Assembly (NCBI RefSeq): GCF_000316195.1
Contig: NZ_JH994110.1
Location: 586,599-650,598, forward strand
DNA length: 64,000 nt
From: Brachyspira hampsonii 30446
GTDB taxonomy: Bacteria > Spirochaetota > Brachyspiria > Brachyspirales > Brachyspiraceae
Direction: 5' to 3'
Shown in pieces: positions 17,818 through 25,807 of the stretch (position 1 is its first letter; each line of letters opens with the position of its first letter). The translations under genes were made by a program, and so were the position numbers. Below the pieces are notes generated by a model. The model was not told where the DNA came from, did no database searches, and saw only the letters and a program-made list of their open reading frames with translations.

Positions 17818-18954
17818 ATGTATATAGATAATGAAATTGCTCAAAGATTATTAGATAAAATAATGAAGGTTATAGATTATGAAGTAAATATTAACATTAT
17901 GAATGAATATGGTGAGATTATAGCAAGCGGAGACAAAAACAGAATAGGAAAAATACATTTAGGGGCTTTAGATGTTATTAAAAATGTTAAAAGTATTGAT
18001 TATTTCAATTCTATAGATAATGATAAAGAAAGCAGCAGACCTGGTGTTAATATGCCTCTTATGCTGAGTAATGAACTTATAGGGGTTGTAGGAGTTACAG
18101 GAGATCCCAATGAAATAAAATTAATAGCAAATATTATTAAGATGACTACAGAAATGCTCATAGAAAGAGAAATAGATATTGATAAAAAAATATTGAAGCA
18201 GACAAATTTGAATAATTATATATATAAAATTATATCTAAAGAAAATTATAAATATCTGCCTTCTATTAATATATGGGCTGAAAATAATGGTTATTCTTTT
18301 GATATAGATAGAATGGTATGCTTAATCAAATTAGAACAAAATGATGAATATGATATAAAAAAGATATCTGAATATATAATGCAGAAAATAAAATTAATAA
18401 AATATTTCAGCAAGCAGGATATAATCTCTCATATTGGAAACAGACAATTTATTATAATAAAAAGTTTAGATAATAGTAAAGATAAAAATAAAATGATATC
18501 ATTATTTTTTAAATATCTTAGAAAAGAAATAAAGATTGATATAAAGTTTTCTGTTATGTGCGGCTGCATAGTTAATAATTTAGAGGATATGTATAATAGT
18601 TTTGAACAGGCTAATTTTTTATTTAATTATATAGAGTGTACAAATAATGATATTTATTTTATTGAAGATTATATATTAGAATACATTATCTTAAATGAAG
18701 GTTATTTTTCTTCTTCTATGATATTAAAAAACATATTAAATTTTATTAATAAAAATTCAATCTTTAAAGAAACTATAATAACTATCAGCAAAAATGATTT
18801 GAATATTAATAAAACCTGCGAAGAATTGGGCATACATAGAAATACAGTTTTGCATAGAATGAAAAAAATTAAGGAAATTTTATGTATTGATCCTATTAAA
18901 AATCATAATGATAGAATAAAATTTTATATTGTAGCAACTTTATTAGAAAAATAA
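17818..18954 (+). CDS. CdaR-family (sugar diacid) transcriptional regulator
   Basis: 378 residues. The N-terminal domain (about 1-130), with LLDKIMKVIDYEVNI and IGKIHLGALDVI, matches the diacid-recognition domain of CdaR. A central GGDEF-like region follows, and the C-terminus holds a PucR-type helix-turn-helix: NINKTCEELGIHRNTVLHRM (about 331-350). CdaR proteins activate glycerate/glucarate genes on sensing the acid. Gene context (glycerate kinase and permease) supports glycerate as the signal. The inverted repeat at 16130 is the best local binding-site candidate. Confidence 0.88.
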   Translation: MYIDNEIAQRLLDKIMKVIDYEVNINIMNEYGEIIASGDKNRIGKIHLGALDVIKNVKSIDYFNSIDNDKESSRPGVNMPLMLSNELIGVVGVTGDPNEIKLIANIIKMTTEMLIEREIDIDKKILKQTNLNNYIYKIISKENYKYLPSINIWAENNGYSFDIDRMVCLIKLEQNDEYDIKKISEYIMQKIKLIKYFSKQDIISHIGNRQFIIIKSLDNSKDKNKMISLFFKYLRKEIKIDIKFSVMCGCIVNNLEDMYNSFEQANFLFNYIECTNNDIYFIEDYILEYIILNEGYFSSSMILKNILNFINKNSIFKETIITISKNDLNINKTCEELGIHRNTVLHRMKKIKEILCIDPIKNHNDRIKFYIVATLLEK

Positions 18955-19171
18955 TAAATATACAATATTGTGAAATGATTAATATTTTAAGTTCTTTTAG
19001 TTGTTATATTAATTATAGAAAATATTTGTATTAGAAATAAAATATCTTATTTAAAAATAATTTTATGTGAAAAAATAAATTAAAAATTTCTATACAAAGT
19101 ATTGATATTTTATTATTTTACATATATTATAAAAAATTTATAATGAAAAAAATAAAAATAAGGAGAGAAAG

Positions 19172-20668
19172 ATGAGTCATCATCATCACAGAGGACAATG
19201 GGGAACTAGAGCAGGTTTCATATTGGCTGCTATAGGTTCTGCTGTTGGTTTAGGTAATATATGGCGTTTCCCATATATGGTTGCCTCCAATGGCGGCGGT
19301 GCTTTTATGATAGTTTTTCTTATAGCTATGCTTACAGCTGGTATACCTATAATGATACTAGAATTTTCTATAGGGCATAAAACTCATAAAAGTGCACCCG
19401 GTGCTTTGAAGGCATTAAACCCTTCTTGGGAATGGTTGGGTTGGTTACAGGTATTTACATGTTTTGCAATAGTTATTTATTATTCTGTTATTATTGCTTG
19501 GTCATTATCTTACGGACTTTTTTCTATTCAGGGCTTAAAATGGGGAACTGATACAGCTTCATTTTTTACTAATGAATATTTAAAACTTCAAGATGGTTTT
19601 TCACTTGGTAATTTCAATATTGGTGTTGCTATTCCTTTAATTATTGTTTGGGTGATAATATTAATTTCTGTTATAGGCGGAGTTAAAGACGGTATAGAAA
19701 AAGCTAATAAAATATTTATGCCTTTATTAGCCATATTAGTAGTAATTATTCTTGTTAGGGGTGTAACTTTACCTGGTGCTTTGGCAGGACTTGATTATAT
19801 GTTCAAACCTGATTTTTCTAAACTTACTAATCCTAAAATTTGGATAGATGCTTACGGACAGGTATTTTATAGTATGTCTGTTGCTTTTGGTATAATGATT
19901 ACATATTCAAGCTATCTTCCTGATGATTCTGATATAGCAAACAATGCATTTATGACAGGTTTTGCTGATACTAGCTTTAGTTTATTTGCTGGTATAACAG
20001 TATTTAGTATAATAGGATATATGGCTCATTCTCAAGGAAAAGAAGTTGCTGAAGTAGCTGGAAGCGGCGGTATAGGTTTAGCATTTATGGTATTTCCTGA
20101 AGCTATCAACTCTTTGCCTGGTTTGAATGGAATATTCGGATTAGTATTCTTCTTGGTGCTTTCATTTGCAGGTCTTACTTCTGCTATATCTCTTGCTGAG
20201 GTTGTTATATCTTCATTTATAGATAAATTCCATTTCAACAGAAAAAAAGTAAGTATTATTATTATAGTAATACAAGGTGCTATATCTATGGTATATGCTA
20301 CAGGAAGCGGACTTTCTATACTTGATATAGTGGACGCTTTTGTTAACAATTATAATATTGTAGTAAGCGGACTTATAGAGATTATATTAGTTGCTTGGGT
20401 ATATAAACTTGGATCATTTAAAGAAACTATCAATACTGTGAGTGAATTCAGAGTAGGTATTTGGTGGGATTTCTGTTTGAAATTCTTAACACCTATATTC
20501 TTAGCTGTGATGTTATCATTGAAATTAATAAATGATTTCAAAAAACCTTACGGCGGTTATCCTACTTGGGCTTTAATTGCTTTGGGCTGGTCTATGCCTA
20601 TTATAGCATTTATAGTTGGTATATTATTTGCCAAATTTAAAGACAGACAGCCTAATATACCTCATTAA
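19172..20668 (+). CDS. SNF-family sodium-dependent transporter
   Basis: 498 residues with about 12 membrane segments. The first membrane helix holds the sodium/substrate motif of the family, GFILAAIGSAVGLGNIWRFP. The N-terminus is a short His-rich stretch, MSHHHHRGQWGTRAG. Bacterial members import amino acids (for example methionine, tryptophan or leucine) with sodium. A tiny MetS-like gene follows 25 bases later, as in the MetPS methionine transporter, so methionine or alanine uptake is plausible but unproven. RBS AGGAGAG is clear. Confidence 0.92.
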   Translation: MSHHHHRGQWGTRAGFILAAIGSAVGLGNIWRFPYMVASNGGGAFMIVFLIAMLTAGIPIMILEFSIGHKTHKSAPGALKALNPSWEWLGWLQVFTCFAIVIYYSVIIAWSLSYGLFSIQGLKWGTDTASFFTNEYLKLQDGFSLGNFNIGVAIPLIIVWVIILISVIGGVKDGIEKANKIFMPLLAILVVIILVRGVTLPGALAGLDYMFKPDFSKLTNPKIWIDAYGQVFYSMSVAFGIMITYSSYLPDDSDIANNAFMTGFADTSFSLFAGITVFSIIGYMAHSQGKEVAEVAGSGGIGLAFMVFPEAINSLPGLNGIFGLVFFLVLSFAGLTSAISLAEVVISSFIDKFHFNRKKVSIIIIVIQGAISMVYATGSGLSILDIVDAFVNNYNIVVSGLIEIILVAWVYKLGSFKETINTVSEFRVGIWWDFCLKFLTPIFLAVMLSLKLINDFKKPYGGYPTWALIALGWSMPIIAFIVGILFAKFKDRQPNIPH

Positions 20669-20693
20669 ATAAAATAAAAGGGAGGAATTAATT

Positions 20694-20789
20694 ATGGGAT
20701 TAGATTCTGCTATATTTATGGGACTTAGCCTGCTTGTTATATGGGGAGGTTTTGCTTTCTTTCTTAGCATAGCTTTAAGAAAAATGTAA
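20694..20789 (+). CDS. MetS-like small subunit of the SNF transporter
   Basis: A 31-residue protein made of one membrane helix: MGLDSAIFMGLSLLVIW, then GGFAFFLSIALRKM. GGGAGGA lies 8 bases before its ATG. Very short single-helix genes directly after SNF transporters are known as MetS family small subunits and are needed for transport in the MetPS system. Position, length and the motif FMGLSLLVIWGGF support the call; the role in this organism is inferred. A terminator follows at 20816. Confidence 0.85.
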   Translation: MGLDSAIFMGLSLLVIWGGFAFFLSIALRKM

Positions 20790-20815
20790 ATTTATAATTA
20801 GATTAAAAATATTAT

Positions 20816-20850
20816 GGCATAGGCTTATTTTTTAAGTCTATGCCTTTTCA
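20816..20850 (+). terminator. Intrinsic terminator of the SNF transporter operon
   Basis: GGCATAGGCTT / AAGTCTATGCC (20816-20826, 20834-20844; one G-T pair) followed by TTTT. Confidence 0.8.
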
Positions 20851-20875
20851 TTATCAAATAATATTTTATGTATTA

Positions 20876-21772
20876 TTAAATTTTAATTTTATCAATAAAA
20901 TTCATTCTAAATTGTTCTTTGCTGTATAAATGCACATCTTTAAATATGAAATTTTTTAATAATAATATTTTATTTAAATTGTATCTTTTTGTTGATTCTC
21001 CATTACCAGCCTTTTCGTTCCAATGTAAACTCGATTTGGCTTTAGGAATATTATCTCTATTATATACTGCTATATATATTATATTTTTTCTAGAATATTC
21101 AAGTATATTTTCTATATAATAATCACCATTACTATATTTTATATTAGATAGCACAAATAAACTGTCATATATTTTTGTTTTTAAATCGTCTAATATAGTA
21201 TTTCCATTTACAAAGCCTTTAAAATTACCTTCAATATCTCCTTTAATTTTTCCTTTAATAGAATATTTTATTTTTGCATCTTCATTTTCTATGTTTAATT
21301 TACGGCAATATCCTTTGATAAAACCATTAAAATTATAATTTATATCGTTATCCATGTCAGTATTAATAGTACCTTTACAATATCCTTTGAAATCTCCTTT
21401 AATTTTTTCGTTAAAATCATCACAAATTATTCTTTTTTTTGTTTTATCATCTTCAACATTTATAATTGCATTAGAAATATATCCGTTTATATGGTTTACA
21501 TTAAAATTAACACTAAAATATCCGTTTTTAAACTCTATAAAATATAAATTTTCATTATCAATATAAAGTGCATCATTAGATTTTGGATCCATATTTATTT
21601 TATTATTTTTTTTATATTCTTCAGTAACTTTATCAAAGTTAATAACAGAATATTCACAATCAGTCATATATTCTATATTATCTTTATTAGAAGAATCTTC
21701 AGATGTTTTTTTGAATGTCTCAATATTCTTTTTTAATATATCAGGTAATTTATTTATTATATTAGGATCCAT
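20876..21772 (-). CDS. PD-(D/E)XK-like protein with an inserted glycine-repeat domain
   Basis: 298 residues, not assigned to a named family. Residues 60-83 read NMDPKSNDALYIDNENLYFI followed by EFKNG: Asp67, then Glu80-x-Lys82, the spacing expected for a PD-(D/E)XK nuclease core (acidic residue, hairpin, E-x-K). Right after the core comes about 110 residues (85-192) with repeated short blocks ending in G, such as IKGDFKGYCKG, FNGFIKGY, IKGKIKGDIEGNFKGFVNG, which look like small beta turns. A helix KTKIYDSLFVL (198-208) and a strand region (IIYIAVYNRD) then continue the core. It starts 35 bases after the ATPase gene on the same strand and must be co-transcribed. Nuclease activity is inferred from the motif only. 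Confidence 0.72.
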   Translation of the reverse strand: MDPNIINKLPDILKKNIETFKKTSEDSSNKDNIEYMTDCEYSVINFDKVTEEYKKNNKINMDPKSNDALYIDNENLYFIEFKNGYFSVNFNVNHINGYISNAIINVEDDKTKKRIICDDFNEKIKGDFKGYCKGTINTDMDNDINYNFNGFIKGYCRKLNIENEDAKIKYSIKGKIKGDIEGNFKGFVNGNTILDDLKTKIYDSLFVLSNIKYSNGDYYIENILEYSRKNIIYIAVYNRDNIPKAKSSLHWNEKAGNGESTKRYNLNKILLLKNFIFKDVHLYSKEQFRMNFIDKIKI

Positions 21773-21807
21773 ATATTTATACTCCGCTTTATATTTTTAA
21801 TACATAA

Positions 21808-23223
21808 TTAAAACATGTTTGCTAAATCTTCAAGTTCATCTATAGGCTGTACCATTTTGGAATATATTTTTTCTATATGATTATTAACTAAATTAAAAAC
21901 AGAATAATTATTTTCTATATCTGATAGATAATAATTTGTTTTTTCATTTAAATTATGTTTTTTAGAGTACATTTCTATAGCCTCTAAAAAATAAGGACTA
22001 TGTGTTGTTACTATAACATAAACATTGAATATCTTTTGTAATAATACTATTATTTCAGCATATAGCAGCTGCCATTTAGGATGAAGATGTATTTCAGGTT
22101 CATCTAAAATTAAAATATCTTCTTCTTTCAATGCATTTTTTTCTATCAGCATCTTTATTACAGCAAATGATTTTAACCCTGCTGATAAGCTATGTATTGA
22201 TATAGGCTCTGTAAAGTTTTCTTCTTCTAAATAAAAGTCATTGTCTTTATTTATGATTTTACCATTTACAGCTTCTGATAATTTATTATATATTTTTTCA
22301 AGTTTTTCTTCTGCTAATATTTGCTCTGTTGTATTAACTTCTTCTGTATTGTATAATATTTTTTTTATTAAATTATATTCATACTTAGTCATGTATTTTT
22401 TATCATATTTTTTATCCAATACAAAAGGGTTATCTATAAAATAAACATTTTTATCATAGTCATTATCATATTTCGATTCTATACATTTATCATTTTGAAA
22501 TTTAAATACTAAATCCATTATACTTATTTCTGATATAGTTTCTTTATCTATTCTGCTGTTTATTTGATTATTAAAAATTGCTTTAAAATATTCATCAATC
22601 TTTTTATATGCTATTTTTTCATTTGGAATATTTATATATTCATCAATTTTAGATGCATATTTGTTTATAATTTTATTATTTTTTTCATCTTCTATATTTA
22701 TATATTCTTTAAGATTATCTTTCAAAGCATTGTATGCATTTTTTTTATCATTTTCATTTGTCAAATCAATTATAATATTAACAATTAAATCATTTATATT
22801 TTTAACATCTGTTTTTTCTTTTTTTACATTTTTTATGTTGTAGCCTGAATTAAATGAGCCTAATCCGCTAAGTAATGCAGTAGCAAGAGGCAAACCTCCT
22901 ATGACTGTTAATGCTATAGCTGCTAATAATCCAAAACCACCAATTTCTTTGTTATTATAATTAATAAAGTTTGGCATCAATTTTTTTATTGATTCATTAT
23001 TTTCAGATAATTCTTTCATAAAATCTTGTAAGTTTTTTATAATAGGTTGAAATTTTGATTCGTATATTTCATCAAATATATTTTGAGTGCTGTTAAAGCA
23101 TGAAAATAAAATTTTTCCTATTGTACTTTTTCCTGTATTATTTTCTCCAGCTATTACAGTAATACCTTCTATTATTATATTAGCTTTTTTTATTTTTGAG
23201 AAATTTTTTATATTTAATTCCAT
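21808..23223 (-). CDS. OLD/SMC-type AAA ATPase with a hydrophobic insert
   Basis: 471 residues. An SMC/ABC-like ATPase split by a long middle: Walker A GENNTGKST (26-34), signature LSAGL (346-350), Walker B ILILDEPEIHLHP (370-382), and the switch His in TTHSPY (406-411). No C-terminal TOPRIM domain, unlike full OLD nucleases. Unusually, residues 95-123 form a Gly/Ala/Leu-rich hydrophobic stretch (LLAAIALTVIGGLPLATALL) long enough to enter a membrane, placed where helical arms normally start. First gene of a pair with the PD-(D/E)XK-like gene. ATPase plus nuclease pairs of this layout are common in anti-phage systems (Gabija, Septu, PARIS); this pair matches none exactly. Confidence 0.85.
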   Translation of the reverse strand: MELNIKNFSKIKKANIIIEGITVIAGENNTGKSTIGKILFSCFNSTQNIFDEIYESKFQPIIKNLQDFMKELSENNESIKKLMPNFINYNNKEIGGFGLLAAIALTVIGGLPLATALLSGLGSFNSGYNIKNVKKEKTDVKNINDLIVNIIIDLTNENDKKNAYNALKDNLKEYINIEDEKNNKIINKYASKIDEYINIPNEKIAYKKIDEYFKAIFNNQINSRIDKETISEISIMDLVFKFQNDKCIESKYDNDYDKNVYFIDNPFVLDKKYDKKYMTKYEYNLIKKILYNTEEVNTTEQILAEEKLEKIYNKLSEAVNGKIINKDNDFYLEEENFTEPISIHSLSAGLKSFAVIKMLIEKNALKEEDILILDEPEIHLHPKWQLLYAEIIVLLQKIFNVYVIVTTHSPYFLEAIEMYSKKHNLNEKTNYYLSDIENNYSVFNLVNNHIEKIYSKMVQPIDELEDLANMF

Positions 23224-23349
23224 TTATATTTTATCCTTAAATAATGTTAATTAATTATATCATAAAAAATAATAATATCGAAATATTATTAAAAAAAATA
23301 TACACATCATTGTAATTTATTAATTCTTTCATATAAGTTTTTTATCTAT

Positions 23350-23560
23350 TTTTTACCCCGCCCTTTAGGCTTTTTGTTTTTATTTGTTATTTTTACATTA
23401 TTTTTCTTTTTGTTTTTATTTTGAAATTATAACCCCCGCCCAGAATTTGTTTAGAAATATTATTATACAATCACCGCACGAAGAATGATGTTTTAAATAT
23501 ATGATTAATCGTAAATATAAATAAAATAGTTTATAAGAATAATTTTACCATGCGTTATAA
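23350..23560 (-). repeat. Dispersed 3'-end element, copy A
   Basis: One of four full copies in this window. CCCCGCCC at 23356 and CCCCGCCC at 23434 (box centres 78 bases apart), then arm CGCACG (23475-23480) and arm CATGCG (23549-23554), 74 bases apart. The arms face the 3' end of the YugP-type gene (stop at 23635). Between boxes the sequence is T-rich and only loosely shared with other copies. Confidence 0.7.
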
Positions 23561-23634
23561 AAAATAATATTTAAATATAAAAAAGGGCATTATTAAGAAA
23601 TAATCCCCTTTTATTTTTTATCAGTTAATACTTA

Positions 23635-24345
23635 TTAATCTCTTCTTCTTTGTGCTAACATTAAAAGTCTTAAAAGTGTAAGTATAGCAGTAACAGCAGC
23701 AGCAACATAAGTTAAAGCAGCAGCAGATAATACTTTCTTAGCACCATATAGTTCTTCTTGGTCTAAAAATCCACCTTTATCCAAGATTTTTATAGCTCTG
23801 TTTGAAGCATCAAATTCTACAGGTAATGTAACAAGTGAGAAGAATACAGCAAAAGCAAAAAGCACAATGCCCGCCATCATTATGTAGTATGAAAAACTTC
23901 CAGCCCCTCCTATCATAATACCTATAAGCACTAGATAAGGACCGAATTGATCTCCTATAGCACATAAAGGATAGAAGCCGTTTCTTATAGAAAGAGGTGC
24001 ATACCCTCTATCATGCTGTATAGCATGTCCTACCTCATGAGCTGCAACTCCTAAAGCGGCAACATCAGTACCGTCATAAACTCCAGCAGAAAGTCTTAAT
24101 ACTTTTGAAGAAGGATCATAATGATCTGTTAAAGTTCCTCCTATTCTTTCTACAGGAATATCTATTCCATATCCTTCTAATATGTATCTTGCAGTTTGAG
24201 CACCTGTAATTCCTCTTTTATTTTCCATTCTGCTGTATTTAGCATAAGTGCTTTTTACCTTCATCTGTGCCCAGAACCCTAAAAGTATACCTGGAATTAG
24301 TATCCATATATATCCGAAATAATATTCAAAATATCCGCCAAACAT
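23635..24345 (-). CDS. YugP-family membrane zinc metallopeptidase
   Basis: 236 residues. An N-terminal membrane segment (about 10-27), the zinc motif HEVGH (103-107) in AAHEVGHAIQHDRGYAPL, and two or three further membrane segments (about 130-170 and 205-230) match the YugP neutral zinc metallopeptidase family. Substrates are not well known. Monocistronic, with AGGAGG 9 bases before the ATG. Dispersed element copy A lies just after its stop. Confidence 0.9.
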   Translation of the reverse strand: MFGGYFEYYFGYIWILIPGILLGFWAQMKVKSTYAKYSRMENKRGITGAQTARYILEGYGIDIPVERIGGTLTDHYDPSSKVLRLSAGVYDGTDVAALGVAAHEVGHAIQHDRGYAPLSIRNGFYPLCAIGDQFGPYLVLIGIMIGGAGSFSYYIMMAGIVLFAFAVFFSLVTLPVEFDASNRAIKILDKGGFLDQEELYGAKKVLSAAALTYVAAAVTAILTLLRLLMLAQRRRD

Positions 24346-24541
24346 ATTAAAAAACCTCCTTAAAATTGATAATTAGTATTTTTCATTTTAAATATATGAT
24401 TAATTTCAATATATTATAACATTTTTCTATAACAATGTTAATAGTTTTAATGTAAAATAAATTTATATCAAAACTATATTTTAGATATTTGATAATCTCT
24501 TTTAATTATCGTTATAATATACCTAATAATAAAAGCTAAAA

Positions 24542-25516
24542 TTAATAAATTTTATCGGCGTTCTTTATAGAGTATTCTATAGTTTTTCCTACTGCTTCTA
24601 AGGTTTTTTTATCTAATTTATCTATAGTATCCTGCGATGTATGATGAAAAGGATATCCCATATCTATAACATCAATAAAAGGTATTTTATCAATTAGAAA
24701 CGGTGTATGATCATCTACTATAGTTCCATAGTGTTCATCAATAAAATATTCTCCGTATCCTAAATCGTTTGCATACTGCCAAACTTTATTATATATTGGA
24801 GAATAATATGTATGAGCAAAACTTTCATATTTGAATTTTGCTGTTTTGCTTCCAACCATATCAAGAAGAATTCCAAATTTTATTTTTTGTTTATCGATTA
24901 TTTTATCTCTTGCTATAACTTCATTTACGAATGCAATACTTCCCTGAATCCAATCAGTTTCTATTAGAGAATTTCCTTCAATATCAAATAAATTTCCATC
25001 ATCTTCTAAGTCAAATAGTACAAAGCATACGCTGTAAGGCAAATCATTATAATTTTTTAAAGCCTTCATAAGTTCTAATAATACTCCGCTGCTGCTTGCA
25101 CCGTCATTAGCACCGCTTATAGGCTTCTTTCTATTGAATTGTACAGGGTCTTTTTCTGCAACAGAACGGCTGTCGAAATGGCTTGTTATAATTACATAAT
25201 TATCAGTTTTTCCTTTAAGGAATGCGTATATATTTTCTCCGTTTCTTTCTTTAATATATGGAGCTTGAAAATTATGACTAAAGACTTCATAACCCATATT
25301 AGAAATTTCTTGTTTAAAAAACTCTCTTACTTTTTTATGAGCTTCGCTTCCGTAGTTTCTAGGACCCAAATCAGTCTGAGCTTTTATATAATTGTATGCG
25401 TTTTCAACATTAAAATAGAAATTAGTATTTATTTTATTATCCGTATTTGCATTTGCACTGCTGCATGAATTAAGCATAAAAAACATTATAATGATAGCTG
25501 TTGTTATAAATTTCAT
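24542..25516 (-). CDS. M28-family lipoprotein, peptidase or glutaminyl cyclase
   Basis: 324 residues. Signal peptide with lipobox MLNSC puts the lipidated Cys at 18. The zinc-site blocks of the M28 fold are present: ITSHFDSRS, GANDGASSSGVLLEL, LFDLEDDGN, ILLDMVGSK and DDHTPFL with a final HHTSQD. The ordering and the block LIETDWIQGSIAF resemble glutaminyl-peptide cyclotransferases more than typical aminopeptidases, so it may make N-terminal pyroglutamate rather than cleave. Either way it acts outside the cytoplasm on peptides. Confidence 0.82.
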   Translation of the reverse strand: MKFITTAIIIMFFMLNSCSSANANTDNKINTNFYFNVENAYNYIKAQTDLGPRNYGSEAHKKVREFFKQEISNMGYEVFSHNFQAPYIKERNGENIYAFLKGKTDNYVIITSHFDSRSVAEKDPVQFNRKKPISGANDGASSSGVLLELMKALKNYNDLPYSVCFVLFDLEDDGNLFDIEGNSLIETDWIQGSIAFVNEVIARDKIIDKQKIKFGILLDMVGSKTAKFKYESFAHTYYSPIYNKVWQYANDLGYGEYFIDEHYGTIVDDHTPFLIDKIPFIDVIDMGYPFHHTSQDTIDKLDKKTLEAVGKTIEYSIKNADKIY

Positions 25517-25641
25517 AGTTTTTCATTCCAAAAAATGATGTTATGCTATTAGATTTTAAAATAATAGTGTTAAAAAGTCAATGTTATTATATTAATATGC
25601 AGTAAATTGCCGTATCGGTATTTTTTTATAAAAAATTAGTC

Positions 25642-25670
25642 TTTACTTTTTTTTAAAAAGATATTATAAT
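25642..25670 (+). promoter_or_regulatory. Candidate flaB promoter
   Basis: TTTACT (25642-25647), 17-base spacer, TATAAT (25665-25670). It would start transcription near 25677, just before the leader hairpin at 25690. I saw no clean sigma-28 (TAAA-N15-GCCGATAA) site in the region. Confidence 0.4.
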
Positions 25671-25689
25671 AATATTATACTATGAAGTT

Positions 25690-25746
25690 AATATTATGCT
25701 GCTGTTTTGTAGGGGATGACTAAACAGCAAATAAAGGCATAATATT
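25690..25746 (+). promoter_or_regulatory. Structured leader hairpin of flaB mRNA
   Basis: Two perfect nested stems: AATATTATGC / GCATAATATT (25690-25699, 25737-25746; 10 bp) and TGCTGTTT / AAACAGCA (25700-25707, 25722-25729; 8 bp). The 14-base loop 25708-25721 carries AGGGGATG, so a GGA sits in a hairpin loop, the form bound by CsrA. It lies 60 bases before the flaB start, whose own ribosome site (GGAGGG) holds a second GGA. The structure is seen; the CsrA role is inference. Confidence 0.65.
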
Positions 25747-25807
25747 TTAAAGCTTTAGAAAATAAAAATTACAAAAATATTTTAAGCACTATTCATGGAG
25801 GGTAGTT

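Noticed and set aside
23356..23441. Intramolecular G-quadruplex formed by the two GGGNGGG tracts of the dispersed element
   Set aside because: The tracts are about 70 bases apart, too long a loop for a convincing single-strand quadruplex; kept only as a conserved box.
25590..25640. Sigma-28 promoter for flaB (GCCGTATCGG near 25610)
   Set aside because: The box differs from GCCGATAA at several places and no TAAA lies at the right distance.
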